From contig CANMKK010000020.1 in assembly GCA_947498455.1 (NCBI GenBank), positions 31,647 to 95,646 of the forward strand: a DNA stretch of 64,000 nt, in the 5' to 3' direction. This DNA comes from an uncultured Aquimarina sp. (GTDB lineage Bacteria > Bacteroidota > Bacteroidia > Flavobacteriales > Flavobacteriaceae). The position numbers and the translations under genes were made by a program. How positions within the stretch are numbered: the stretch's first letter is position 1; the number at the start of each line of letters is the position of its first letter. Below, piece after piece: positions 26,377-36,073 of this stretch. A model generated the notes under the pieces. The model was not told where the DNA came from, did not search any database, and was given only the letters and a program-made list of their open reading frames with translations.

Positions 26377-27764
26377 TAGATGGATTTTAATGTGGTTTTG
26401 TTAGTGTTTCTAATTACTTCAAAAATAAAAATACTAAATACAATGCTATATTCTAATGAGACAAACCACAGATTTTCTTTAAAGCTTGGATACATATAGG
26501 CAGTGTAGCTTACTACGATAGCAAAAGACCACCATATAGGAAATCTGTAATTTGTAAAAATACAAAGCGCCAGTGGAACGGCTATATACCAGGGATGTAT
26601 CGTAGTGGATAAGAAATAATAAGAAGAGATTGCTATAACCATTACCGTAATTAGCTGAATAGTGTCTTTGTTTTTTCTAAAAAAAGTTAACAATAGTAGG
26701 ATTGAAATAATGATCAAAGGAAGAATTTTTCCAACGGTACCAATAATATTCCAACCAACAGTCTGATATCCTATCCAACGGATAATGTAGTAAATACTAG
26801 CATTAAATTCGAAATTCTGAAACCAGAGCCCAATCGTTTTGCTAAAATTGCTAAGAAATTCATTTGACAAAAAGGGTGAAAAGAGCAATGCTATTGTGGT
26901 AAGCACGATAAAGTAAAATCCTATTAATTTTAAGAATAGTTGTTTTAGATTATATTCTTTATCGTCTTGCTGTTCTTTATTGAGAATAAATTTCTGGAAA
27001 AAGAGTGGTAAAAATAACAAAGGAATAAGTTTTACAGAAATAGAAAGGGCTAATGTAATTGCTGCCCAATACCAATACCCTTTTTGTAAAAGATATAGCG
27101 ACCATATCAGAAAAAATACCATCACGGCTTCAAAATGAAGATTCCCTGTAAGCTCTATAATAATAAAAGGATTAAGTATATACCAAAAGATCCTTTTTTC
27201 GGGTATGTTTAAGGTTTTAAGGAGTTTTTTTCCAAAGAAAAAAGTTCCAATATCGGCTAGGATTATAAGTAATCGTAAAACAATCACAGAGCCAAGAATA
27301 CTTTTGTTGGCAAAGATTGCAGCAATGAAATAACAAAATTGACTAATAGGAGGGTAATTTGTATAGTGACTACCATTTAGTTGTCCCATTCCCTCATATA
27401 ATTCTTTGGCTTGTGAGATAGGAACATTACCATTAGTTACCCAATCTTCAGGTAAGGATAGGTAAGGGTTAAAGCCTTCTAGTAACATTCTTCCATCCCA
27501 AATAAATCGATAAAAATCTTGTGATAAATTAGGAATGGCAAATAAAAAAATGATACGTACTCCAATAGCCATTCCAGTTAACAATGTGCTATTTTTAGGA
27601 TGAAGCTGAATTATTTTATAGGAAACAAAAAACAATGCGCTCCATAAACTAAACATCGTTAGAAAATCTGTACGTTCTAACCGATAACCAAAACTCCAAT
27701 AGAACAGGGCACAAATAAAAAAGAGAAATATGGAAAGTTTATGGTATTTCCAGATATTGACCAT
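26373..27764 (-). CDS. polytopic GT-C type glycosyltransferase (mannosyltransferase-like)
   Basis: 463 residues with about 11 membrane helices. The first extracytoplasmic loop has the acidic motif SQDFYRFIWDGRMLLEGFNP, which fits the D-x-D/E-x-D-type metal and lipid-sugar loop of GT-C enzymes, followed by YTNYPPISQFCYFIAA. Such proteins use dolichyl- or polyprenyl-phosphate sugars and act in the periplasm. The neighbour at 29236-29928 (DPM1-like) would make that donor, so the two may work together. It overlaps genes on both sides. Acceptor unknown. Confidence 0.78.
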   Translation of the reverse strand: MVNIWKYHKLSIFLFFICALFYWSFGYRLERTDFLTMFSLWSALFFVSYKIIQLHPKNSTLLTGMAIGVRIIFLFAIPNLSQDFYRFIWDGRMLLEGFNPYLSLPEDWVTNGNVPISQAKELYEGMGQLNGSHYTNYPPISQFCYFIAAIFANKSILGSVIVLRLLIILADIGTFFFGKKLLKTLNIPEKRIFWYILNPFIIIELTGNLHFEAVMVFFLIWSLYLLQKGYWYWAAITLALSISVKLIPLLFLPLFFQKFILNKEQQDDKEYNLKQLFLKLIGFYFIVLTTIALLFSPFLSNEFLSNFSKTIGLWFQNFEFNASIYYIIRWIGYQTVGWNIIGTVGKILPLIIISILLLLTFFRKNKDTIQLITVMVIAISSYYFLSTTIHPWYIAVPLALCIFTNYRFPIWWSFAIVVSYTAYMYPSFKENLWFVSLEYSIVFSIFIFEVIRNTNKTTLKSIY

Positions 27765-29236
27765 TACAACTTAGAAGTAACCGATTTAAAGAATACGAAA
27801 CCAAATCCTAAGAAAAGCATGATGTGAAATAAAAACAATCCAAAGTCTTGTAGCTTAAATGCGCTATATAGGGCAAAACCAAAATAACACATAAGCAAAG
27901 CCTCTATAATGGTATTTCCGGATATATTCTTGTTTATATATTTATTTTCTTTCCAGGAATCTTTAAGAGAATTGATGTTAAACTTAGGAGTTCTAACAAA
28001 TTCACTTTTCTTTCCGAAATGACCTTCTAATACCGCCATAGAGTTATGTACCGAAAACCCCATTGCAATAGAAAAGAACGTAAAAAAGAGTTTAATATAT
28101 TCGATAAACTTCCAGAAACCTCCATTATGTATTTTCTTAAACGTATGCCAATAACAAAAGAAGAATATTACGGTACTTAGTGCAAAAAATGCAATTACAT
28201 TAAAATACCAACTAAACAAGGGGTTATTGTTTTTAATATACATTACAGGTACGCTTAATACTGCGACTAGTAATACTAGTAAAAACATACTACTATTTAG
28301 TAAATGAAAAAAGCTATGAAACTTAGTTTTGAATGGAACCGTTTTGTCTTTTAGCATTTTCCAGTATAATTTCTGAAAATTTTCTGCTGCGCCTTTATTC
28401 CATCTGAATTGTTGAGAACGAGCAGCACTTATCACAACTGGCAATTCTGCTGGTGTTTCAACTTCTTCGAGATATTTAAACTTCCATTTCTTAAGCTGCG
28501 CACGGTAACTTAAGTCAAGATCTTCTGTTAAGGTGTCACCTTGCCAATTTCCTGCGTCTTCAATACATTTCTTTCTCCAAACTCCTGCAGTCCCATTGAA
28601 ATTGATAAAATGATTTTTGAAATTACGACCTACTTGCTCCATCGTAAAGTGAAAATCTAATGCAAAAGCCTGAATTTTGGTGAGTATGGAATAATCTCTA
28701 TTGATATGTCCCCATCGTGTTTGTACCACGCCTATATTTTCATTTTTAAAATATGGTATCGTTTGTAATAACCATTTCTTGCCTGGAAGAAAATCTGCAT
28801 CAAAAATAGCTATGAACTCTCCTTTGGCAATTTTTAGCCCTTCCTTAAGCGCTCCAGCCTTGAAACCACTTCGGTCATCACGACGAATATGTTGGATATC
28901 CAATCCTGTTTCTTGCAATTTTTTTATATGACTTGCTGTAGTCTCAATGGATTCATCTGTAGAATCATCCAATACCTGGATTTCTAGTTTATCTTTTGGG
29001 TACTCTAAATGGGCAATATTATCGAGTAACCGCTCCATAACATATAACTCATTAAATACAGGTAGTTGCACGGTAACATATGGGATTTCCTGATCTTTGG
29101 TAAGATCAAACATAGGAGCATTGTCATTCTGTTTTCTAGACTTAAGATAGTTAAAAAGCAGATTGAGCTGAGCTAAACTGTATAAAAAAATGACTAATAA
29201 AGCCAATGTGTAAACAACGATGATAGCAATATCCAT
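27764..29236 (-). CDS. processive family 2 glycosyltransferase, cellulose-synthase-like
   Basis: 490 residues: an N-terminal anchor helix, a GT-A domain and C-terminal helices. The GT2 signature is complete: VQVLDDSTDES-type first Asp, FDADFLPG (DxD), TEDLDLSYRAQLKKWK (TED base) and QQFRWNKGAAEN (Q-x-x-R-W), the set required for processive beta-glycan synthesis. Four or more C-terminal helices could form a channel. It starts on the last base of the DPM1-like gene. Product likely an exported polysaccharide or glycolipid; no cyclic-di-GMP PilZ domain seen. Confidence 0.87.
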   Translation of the reverse strand: MDIAIIVVYTLALLVIFLYSLAQLNLLFNYLKSRKQNDNAPMFDLTKDQEIPYVTVQLPVFNELYVMERLLDNIAHLEYPKDKLEIQVLDDSTDESIETTASHIKKLQETGLDIQHIRRDDRSGFKAGALKEGLKIAKGEFIAIFDADFLPGKKWLLQTIPYFKNENIGVVQTRWGHINRDYSILTKIQAFALDFHFTMEQVGRNFKNHFINFNGTAGVWRKKCIEDAGNWQGDTLTEDLDLSYRAQLKKWKFKYLEEVETPAELPVVISAARSQQFRWNKGAAENFQKLYWKMLKDKTVPFKTKFHSFFHLLNSSMFLLVLLVAVLSVPVMYIKNNNPLFSWYFNVIAFFALSTVIFFFCYWHTFKKIHNGGFWKFIEYIKLFFTFFSIAMGFSVHNSMAVLEGHFGKKSEFVRTPKFNINSLKDSWKENKYINKNISGNTIIEALLMCYFGFALYSAFKLQDFGLFLFHIMLFLGFGFVFFKSVTSKL

Positions 29237-29928
29237 TACGCAAAGCTATATTTAAAAATCCAACTTAAAATCTTAACGCCTGCAAAGATAGCACCTTTTA
29301 TGGTTCCTGAAACTTTTGAGACACCTATTCTCTTTTTATAGTGAACAGGTACTTCTGTATAAGAATACTTTTTTTTGATTGCTTTTAACTGCATTTCCAC
29401 AGTCCATCCATACGTTTTATCCTGCATATTTAAGTTTATAAGTTTATCATACTTTATTGCTCTAAATGGTCCAAGATCTGTGAATTTTGCTCCGAAGAAA
29501 AGTTTCATAAGGCTTGTGGCTAGCCAATTTCCAAAAATTTGAGGAATCGTCATAGAGCCAGGTTCTCTTAGTTTTTTATCTCTGGCACCAATAACCAGAT
29601 CAACATCCTGATAGATGATTGGTGCAATTATATCCGTTAACTCTGCGGGATAATCACTATAGTCTCCATCCAGAAACACAATAATATTTGGTTTGTTTTC
29701 TAATTTTGAAATATATTCTAATCCTTTAAGGCAAGCATATCCATACCCCATTTTTTCCTCTTTTAAAACGGTAGCACCATTTTCTAGAGCAACAGATTCT
29801 GTCTGATCAGTAGAATTATTACTAACTACGATTATTTCTGAAACGATTTCCGGAATTTCTCTTATTACATGTGCAATAGAACCTTCTTCGTTAAAAGCAG
29901 GGATAATGACTTTTATTATGGGATTCAT
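29236..29928 (-). CDS. family 2 glycosyltransferase, dolichyl-phosphate-mannose-synthase-like
   Basis: 230 residues, soluble GT-A fold with a weak hydrophobic end. VIIPAFNEEGSIAHVIREI opens it, then a metal-binding DGDYSDYP (DxD), and the acceptor region GPFRAIKYDKLINLNM plus YGWTVEMQLKAIKKKY, typical of DPM1/GtrB-like enzymes that load a sugar on polyprenyl phosphate. It overlaps the next gene by one base and starts right at the stop of the MORN-type gene, so all are one unit. Confidence 0.85.
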   Translation of the reverse strand: MNPIIKVIIPAFNEEGSIAHVIREIPEIVSEIIVVSNNSTDQTESVALENGATVLKEEKMGYGYACLKGLEYISKLENKPNIIVFLDGDYSDYPAELTDIIAPIIYQDVDLVIGARDKKLREPGSMTIPQIFGNWLATSLMKLFFGAKFTDLGPFRAIKYDKLINLNMQDKTYGWTVEMQLKAIKKKYSYTEVPVHYKKRIGVSKVSGTIKGAIFAGVKILSWIFKYSFA

Positions 29929-30423
29929 TTATAGAGAGGCATTGGGATTGTCTTTTTTAAAACTAAAAATATCTGTCCACTCTCCTAGCTTCAGATCATT
30001 ACTATATTTTTCCGCTTTAAAAAGCTTGTCATTTTTGTATAAAAGACAATACCCGTTTTTTTTATTGTTTTTATATTGATATTTTCTTGTAATTCTACTT
30101 TCCTTATCACTGGCAATATCGTAAATAATCCACCATTTCTCAGCTTTATTACTTATAAAATGTCCTTCTTTATATAACTGATTATGCTGGGAATAAAAAT
30201 ACCAGTATCCGTGTTTTTCATTTTTTGAAAACTTTCCTTTTTGATAAACCTTTCCGTTAGGGTAATAAAAATACCAATACCCTTCTTTGGTATTACCCGA
30301 TTTCCATCCTTCAGACTTAAGTACTCCATTGTCATAATATTCATACTGATACGCTTTTGGAGTAGATAGTTGACTTCCTGAAAAAGAAAACAACAACAAA
30401 AACAAGCAAAACTGATGTATCAT
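29929..30423 (-). CDS. secreted YwqK/MORN-type repeat protein
   Basis: 164 residues with a signal peptide (MIHQFCLFLLLFSFSG). It holds about four MORN-like repeats of the form Y-x-N-G-x-x-x-x-x-G-x-[FW] (GYWYFYYPNGKVYQKGKF, HGYWYFYSQHNQLYKEGHF). The YwqK name in databases implies an antitoxin, which the signal peptide makes unlikely here. It is first in the glycosyltransferase operon (stop and next start touch). Envelope role, unknown. Confidence 0.72.
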   Translation of the reverse strand: MIHQFCLFLLLFSFSGSQLSTPKAYQYEYYDNGVLKSEGWKSGNTKEGYWYFYYPNGKVYQKGKFSKNEKHGYWYFYSQHNQLYKEGHFISNKAEKWWIIYDIASDKESRITRKYQYKNNKKNGYCLLYKNDKLFKAEKYSNDLKLGEWTDIFSFKKDNPNASL

Positions 30424-30552
30424 TATATTTAGATTGGTTTGTGTATTGCCTATTAGACGTGGTTGTTATATAAAGCTAACAATTTTTACATATAAAAATG
30501 ATTAAAGAGTTTTTTTATGGTTAATATTCGATATAAGCATTTAAAAATCGGA

Positions 30553-32109
30553 TTATTCAACTAGTTTGAAGGATGCTGATTTTTTCCCTTTTAAAGAACC
30601 GGCAAAGTTTGGAAATTCCTTTCGGATAGGTTCATATTCTTCATTAACGGCTTGTTCGTCCCATATTCCTAACATATATTTTAGGTTTTCTGTATCTTCA
30701 GGGTATTGTCCTTTATCATTCGTCTTTTTAATCCAATTATCTAAAGTAGTCCTATGTTCGGATAATTTTGCCTTATATGTAGGGTTAGTTGCCAAATTAT
30801 GAATCTCATGAGGATCATTAGTCAAGTCATAAAACTCCTCTGAAGGTCTATTATCTTTAAAAATTCTACTTTGCAATTCATTTAATTCTCCATTAGCATA
30901 CATTTTTCTAAGAAGTTGAGTAGATTTCCACTCATCCCTATAATTAGGTTGCATATAAGAACGATTAGGGAAGAAATTTCGGATATATTTAAATTGTTCT
31001 GTACGTACAGATCTGATTCTATCTATTGTAAAATCACAGCGATCTCTGAATGAAATCACATAAGGTCTAGATGTGTGATCTGAAGCAAATATATTTTCGC
31101 CTTCCATATAATCAGGTTTTTGAATCTCTGCCAGGGCTAGTGAAGTAGCACCAATGTCTAATCCGCTTATGAGTTTGTCATTGACTAATCCAGATTTGAT
31201 AAGTTCGGTATTTCCTTTCCACATTACTATAAAGGGAACTTTGATTCCGCCTTCATACAAGAATTGTTTATGTCTTAAAGAGCGCATCCCGTGATCCGAG
31301 AAGAAGAAAACCACTGTGTTTTCTAATAACCCATCTGTTGTAAGTTGATCTAATATTTTTTTCACTTCGGTATCCGTAATCTCTAATGTTTCAAGATATT
31401 CTGCCCATTCCTTCTTTATAAGAGGTGCATTAGGATAGTAAGGAGGAAGTGCTATTTTAGAAGTATCAATAGGATTTTTTACCTTTTCTTTGAATTTTTT
31501 ATTAAAAATATGTTTGCTTCCTTTTAATTGAATTTGCCCAAAGAAAGGTTGGCTTTTATCTGTTCTTGCATTCCAATCGGTTTTTTTTCCGGATTTTCCA
31601 TATAATGGATGTTGATAATAAGGACCGCTATAAAGATCTTTTCTATTGTACCAAAAGTTATAGTCATCCTTACCACTATTAAACGTATAATAACCAGCCT
31701 CTTTAAATAGTTCAGGAATTGTCTTTATACTATCAGGTAATCGAATTGCAGATTCTTCTGTTCTGGAACTATGATGGTTATGGAGACCTAGTGTAGTAGC
31801 CATTACTCCCGTTATCATAGAAGAACGACTTGGAGAACATACAGGAGCCGGCATAATTGTGTTGGTATATCGAACTCCGTTTTTTGCCATTTCATCTAAA
31901 TGTGGAGTATTGGCAAGTGCATTACCATAGCTTCCCATATCGGGAGATATATCCTCTACATATATCCATAGGATATTAGGTCTTTGTGTCTGTGCTTTTT
32001 CTTCTTTTTCAGCTTTTTTTTCTGATTCTTTTTTTGAGGAACAAGAAAATGTACCCGCTATTAGAAGAAAAACAAGTAGTTTACATAAGCTTATATTTCT
32101 GGATTTCAT
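30553..32109 (-). CDS. family S1 sulfatase, lipoprotein
   Basis: 518 residues. Lipobox FSC with Cys23 predicts an outer-membrane or periplasmic lipoprotein. The formylglycine motif is C91-S-P-S-R (PAPVCSPSRSSMITG); the N-terminal metal-binding segment is PNILWIYVEDISPDMGSYG and the second metal site FFFSDHGMRSLRHKQFLYEGG. It cuts sulfate esters once Cys91 is oxidised, by a maturase not seen here. It lies 35 bp after the GH36-like gene, same strand, so a sulfated alpha-galactoside or galactan is the likely substrate. S1 family is secure; exact subfamily not known. Confidence 0.92.
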   Translation of the reverse strand: MKSRNISLCKLLVFLLIAGTFSCSSKKESEKKAEKEEKAQTQRPNILWIYVEDISPDMGSYGNALANTPHLDEMAKNGVRYTNTIMPAPVCSPSRSSMITGVMATTLGLHNHHSSRTEESAIRLPDSIKTIPELFKEAGYYTFNSGKDDYNFWYNRKDLYSGPYYQHPLYGKSGKKTDWNARTDKSQPFFGQIQLKGSKHIFNKKFKEKVKNPIDTSKIALPPYYPNAPLIKKEWAEYLETLEITDTEVKKILDQLTTDGLLENTVVFFFSDHGMRSLRHKQFLYEGGIKVPFIVMWKGNTELIKSGLVNDKLISGLDIGATSLALAEIQKPDYMEGENIFASDHTSRPYVISFRDRCDFTIDRIRSVRTEQFKYIRNFFPNRSYMQPNYRDEWKSTQLLRKMYANGELNELQSRIFKDNRPSEEFYDLTNDPHEIHNLATNPTYKAKLSEHRTTLDNWIKKTNDKGQYPEDTENLKYMLGIWDEQAVNEEYEPIRKEFPNFAGSLKGKKSASFKLVE

Positions 32110-32144
32110 TTGTTTTTTTGTGTGAAGGTTATAGTAAAGATGAA

Positions 32145-34076
32145 TTATTTTTTTCTTTCTAGAGAAATTAACCCTGAAACTGGCACTGAAATGGATTGAG
32201 TGTTTTTTGCAAAGTTAAGTTCACCTGTAGCTTTAATTTCTCCGAGACAGTTATATACATTATAAACATAATTACCAAGATTCTCCATTGTCTGGATTAT
32301 TACTGTCGAACTATTTTTGGCATTAATAATATCGATCTTAGGAGGAAGATCGTTTTTTAAAGAAATAAACTGATCAGAATACAGCGTTATAATCTTTTTT
32401 TCATCATCGGTAGAGGTCAATGAGGGATAATGATTTAGAGGAAAAGGAGCCTCAAAATTTCCATCTAACAAGGTTTTTTGATTTTCTGTCCAATAGTTAA
32501 GATAGAATTGTATCATTGCTTGATGATCTTTAGGTATATCTTCTAGACGCACGGAGATCTGTGGGACGGAATACAAAACACTTAATAGTTGAAAAGCTGC
32601 AATTTCCACTTGTTCTTCATAGTGCCACATGATCATATCGGAATGCACAGCGGTATTACCACTTAGTAATCGAAGATCTGTAGTTTTTACTCGATTATCT
32701 AAAACAGAGTTAGGGCAATCACCAGCTCTAAAAATATTACCATACTTACGCATTAAAGGGCCTATATATGGTTGACGAAACTCGATCATAATATCTGGTT
32801 TGATTTTTGTAAGTTCAGATATAAGATCTGTCATCAATTTATCGGCAGCTTCATTTACAGATGCGTAGTCTCTTCCGTCAATAGCTTCCAGAACTGTATG
32901 TTTACGAGCAACCCAACGACCAATAAAATCGAGTTTAAAACCGTCAAGATTCCATTCTTTGAGAGCTTTGATACAGATTTCAATTACATGTTTTCTCGAT
33001 TCAGGATAACGAGGATCAAGCTCATAAGCTCCTTGACCATCCCAATACCTTAAGAACTTACCGTCTAGTTTTTTATAAGCTTCGGATTTTTCTCCAACTA
33101 AAGGCAAAGCGTACCATAATAAAAATTTCATATCCAGCGCATGAACGTCTTCAACAAATTTTTTCATTTCAGGAATCCGTTCAGGAATCCAATCTCCAGT
33201 ATAAGCATATCCTCTTTTACTATCTAATGTTTGCCAGCCATCATCTATGATGATAGATTCGAACCCCATCTCCTTGGCTTTCTTGCATTCTTTGAGTAAT
33301 GCAATAGGATTCACTTTTTGATGATAGCTATACCAAGTAGAGTACATCGGTAAACGTGCATGTTCTGGCACATAAGCAGGTGTATATTCCTTTTTTGAAG
33401 CCCACCAATCCGATACTTCCTTTAAGGATTGGTAATAAGGTTGTTTTCTGTTATCAAAATAAAGTTCTATTTCATAGTGAGATACGGCTTTATGTTTGGT
33501 TGTGAATAAAAAGATGTGGTTATAAATATACCCATCTTCTTCTCGAATACTGGTTGTTAGTTTGGCGGTGTTTAATGCATCAGAAACAGCAAAAGTTAAT
33601 CGATTTTGATCGTTACTCCCAAATAATGAAATAACGGGTGCATTTTTAGCCATAGAAGATGTTACATTAGATGGCCACCAATCGGGTAGTATATTTTTAG
33701 TAAGCCCACTTCTAGTACTCCAATGACCTACAATATCTTGAGACGGCAAAGACCATTTAAGCTCTAATTGCGGAGGCTGCGCAGAGGAATCTCTATCGAG
33801 TTTTAGTGTGACTACTTCTAATCCATTTTTAGTTTTTTTGGATTCAAGAGAAAGATCGAAACCATTTAGATCTCCTTTAATTTCTACTTCATAGGAATTA
33901 ATAATGTGTTTTTTAGAAGTGTCCTGCGCCAGTAATATACAATTCAATCCAGAAATAACTATTGTCAAACAAAATATGACAATTGTTCTTATTTTATTTT
34001 TTGATAGGATGAAAGAAAGGTGGTTTTTAGAGAAAACAGACAAAAAAATATTGGTTACTGTAAAAGTGTTTTTCAT
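32145..34076 (-). CDS. GH36-like alpha-galactosidase (melibiase) secreted
   Basis: 643 residues with a long N-terminus holding a Sec-type helix (IRTIVIFCLTIVISGLN) cut near LLAQD. A beta-sandwich domain (about 50-230) precedes the TIM barrel (LPMYSTWYSYHQ, IIIDDGWQTLDSKRGYAY). Nucleophile D383 is in DGFKLDFIGRW and acid/base D453 in FRAGDCP, the GH36/melibiase layout. It likely removes terminal alpha-galactose from red- or brown-algal galactans or galactolipids. It lies upstream of the sulfatase in one unit, so de-sulfation and de-galactosylation probably act together. Confidence 0.85.
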   Translation of the reverse strand: MKNTFTVTNIFLSVFSKNHLSFILSKNKIRTIVIFCLTIVISGLNCILLAQDTSKKHIINSYEVEIKGDLNGFDLSLESKKTKNGLEVVTLKLDRDSSAQPPQLELKWSLPSQDIVGHWSTRSGLTKNILPDWWPSNVTSSMAKNAPVISLFGSNDQNRLTFAVSDALNTAKLTTSIREEDGYIYNHIFLFTTKHKAVSHYEIELYFDNRKQPYYQSLKEVSDWWASKKEYTPAYVPEHARLPMYSTWYSYHQKVNPIALLKECKKAKEMGFESIIIDDGWQTLDSKRGYAYTGDWIPERIPEMKKFVEDVHALDMKFLLWYALPLVGEKSEAYKKLDGKFLRYWDGQGAYELDPRYPESRKHVIEICIKALKEWNLDGFKLDFIGRWVARKHTVLEAIDGRDYASVNEAADKLMTDLISELTKIKPDIMIEFRQPYIGPLMRKYGNIFRAGDCPNSVLDNRVKTTDLRLLSGNTAVHSDMIMWHYEEQVEIAAFQLLSVLYSVPQISVRLEDIPKDHQAMIQFYLNYWTENQKTLLDGNFEAPFPLNHYPSLTSTDDEKKIITLYSDQFISLKNDLPPKIDIINAKNSSTVIIQTMENLGNYVYNVYNCLGEIKATGELNFAKNTQSISVPVSGLISLERKK

Positions 34077-34246
34077 AGGGCTATTATCTACTATTGAGAT
34101 CTTTGTGTTTTTGGATTTAGTATAAACTTCTTTACTCTCTTGTAGTGAATACTACCCTAAAAGATGTTTAGTACATCATAAAAGTATAAAATATTTGTAG
34201 ATAGAGATTATAGGATGGCATGTTAAATAATAAAAGTAATTTAATA

Positions 34247-34367
34247 ATACGATTTAGGGATGATAACTTCGTGAAAATAGTTGCAACGATTTTTTGCTAT
34301 ATTGATGAAGTACATATAGTTGAAAAAGAATGTGATTAGATGCGAAATTTTTATTGGTAAATTGTAT
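34247..34367. repeat. MITE-like dispersed repeat, family 1, copy 2
   Basis: 121 bp, left end ATACGATTTAGGGAT, right end GGTAAATTGTAT (imperfect inverse). The inner segment TTTGCTATATTGATGAAG and the TGCGAAATTTTTAT block match copy 1. It fills most of the 34126-34441 gap; no gene is seen there. Confidence 0.6.
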
Positions 34368-34380
34368 TAATATAGAATTA

Positions 34381-34422
34381 AAAAGCAGATAGCAATATTT
34401 ATACATATCTCTATCTGCTTTT
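34381..34422. terminator. terminator after the 4Fe-4S protein gene
   Basis: Perfect 12-bp stem AAAAGCAGATAG / CTATCTGCTTTT with an 18-base loop. On the minus strand it follows the stop of 34442-36070 and is flanked by a T-run. Confidence 0.8.
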
Positions 34423-34441
34423 TTTGAAATGGAATAAACGA

Positions 34442-36070
34442 TTAGTTTTTATTTACATAATCCATTAAATCTACATCATTTCCTAAAAGAATTTCATTAG
34501 AGCTGATACGTCCATCTAGTGAGTCATTTTCTAATTTTAATACACCTCTTGGGCAAACGGCAGAGCATATTCCACAACCAACACAACTGGCTCTTACAAT
34601 GTTTTCTCCTTTCTGAGCATATGATCGGACATCAATTCCCATTTCGCAATACGTAGAACAGTTACCACAAGATATACATTGTCCTCCATTGGTAGTAATT
34701 CTAAATTTTGAGAATAATCGTTGTTGGATTCCTAGTATTCCTGCCATTGGACATCCCATACGGCACCATACACGATTTCCTAGAATTGGATAAAAACCAG
34801 TACCGATAACTCCAGAAAAAATAGATCCAATTCCGAAACCGTAAAAGGTTCTTAACGCACCATCTAAGCTATATGAATTTGTATTTAAACCAAAGGAAAA
34901 ATAGGCTGCATTGACTTTAATCTGACTTAAATCAAAGAAGGAGATAAATATGAGGAAAGCTATGGTGATTATATAACCAGCAAGTGCTCCTTTTACAGCT
35001 GTTTTATTTAACTCGGTTCTTTTGTAATACATAATCCCAGTCAGTAATAAAGTAAGAAATGTTCCTACGCTGATAAGGAATACGTTTTTTGTAAACCAAT
35101 ATTTTGAAGAATCGTACCCTAGGTAAGTACTTATTACAGCAACTGTCATTACTACAGAAAAGACAAGTACGGAGTGTATCATCCATCGTTCAAACTTCCA
35201 TGCACTTAATTTTTTACTGGATAGTTGTCTAAAAGAATCACCAGCGGTTTCGGCTAATCCTCCACAGCCGCATACCCAACTACAATACCAACGTTTTCCA
35301 TATTTGTAAGTTAGTATTGGAGAGATTACGAATATGGATAGGATACCGAAAATAAGAAAAGCCAATCCAATAGTCTGAGCATTTATAAATTGATCCACTC
35401 TCCAACTATCAAATGCATAATAGTTTAATGGCCACATGTTTTTTAAATCATTATACGGAAGTGAAAAATTATCAGTGTTTAGACGTGCCATTAATTCTGG
35501 GATAATAAATGCGAATGCAGTCTGAAAAAACATTACACTTATGGTACGTAACTGTTCATATCGATTATGGCGATATTTCCAGATGAATTTTATTCCAAAT
35601 GCTAAAATTGCTACAGTATACAGTGTACCATATACAAACCATTGACTAGCAGGATTACCACTTAATAATTTACTCAAGGGGTCAAAAAGTCCTACGATGC
35701 CCGTATTACCATCTGCATTAGCTCCCAATAAGCCTGGATAAAAGTAAAGGATTATATAAAATCCGGTTAAAGAAATTCCCGCAATCCAACCCCAAAACCC
35801 ACGACTGGAAACACTTTTAAACCAAACTCCGTGATTTTTAATTCCTTCTAGCTTTCCAGAATACGATCCTTTACTGAATAATAAAATTCCTGATGTTATA
35901 GAAACAAGTGAAATGGTAAGCCATACACCTTGATTACTAAAATCATTGAATTGAGAAAGTAAGATGATTGCTAATCCAGCTAATCCAATTATAGTTCCAA
36001 TTTTTTGTAAAAAATTGAGATGATTGGAAGCATCTCCGGTAAGAGACATATTTCGTTGTATAGTACTCAT
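34442..36070 (-). CDS. integral membrane 4Fe-4S protein, NapH/CcoG-like
   Basis: 542 residues with about 9-10 helices. Two Cys motifs on the membrane face, WYCSWVCGCGGLAETAGD and VWCRMGCPMAGILGIQQR, resemble the CxxxCP elements of the NapH/RdxA family. Two classical ferredoxin clusters follow near the C-terminus (CISCGNCSTYCEMG, CVGCGICSAVCPRG). It should pass electrons between the membrane and the flavoprotein gene 3 bp upstream. Partners such as a terminal reductase are not seen. Gene pair is divergent from the DUF547 operon. Confidence 0.82.
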   Translation of the reverse strand: MSTIQRNMSLTGDASNHLNFLQKIGTIIGLAGLAIILLSQFNDFSNQGVWLTISLVSITSGILLFSKGSYSGKLEGIKNHGVWFKSVSSRGFWGWIAGISLTGFYIILYFYPGLLGANADGNTGIVGLFDPLSKLLSGNPASQWFVYGTLYTVAILAFGIKFIWKYRHNRYEQLRTISVMFFQTAFAFIIPELMARLNTDNFSLPYNDLKNMWPLNYYAFDSWRVDQFINAQTIGLAFLIFGILSIFVISPILTYKYGKRWYCSWVCGCGGLAETAGDSFRQLSSKKLSAWKFERWMIHSVLVFSVVMTVAVISTYLGYDSSKYWFTKNVFLISVGTFLTLLLTGIMYYKRTELNKTAVKGALAGYIITIAFLIFISFFDLSQIKVNAAYFSFGLNTNSYSLDGALRTFYGFGIGSIFSGVIGTGFYPILGNRVWCRMGCPMAGILGIQQRLFSKFRITTNGGQCISCGNCSTYCEMGIDVRSYAQKGENIVRASCVGCGICSAVCPRGVLKLENDSLDGRISSNEILLGNDVDLMDYVNKN

Positions 36071-36073
36071 AAT

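Noticed and set aside
29929..30423. Toxin-antitoxin reading of the YwqK-type gene
   Set aside because: It has a signal peptide and no toxin partner; the name comes from a family label only.
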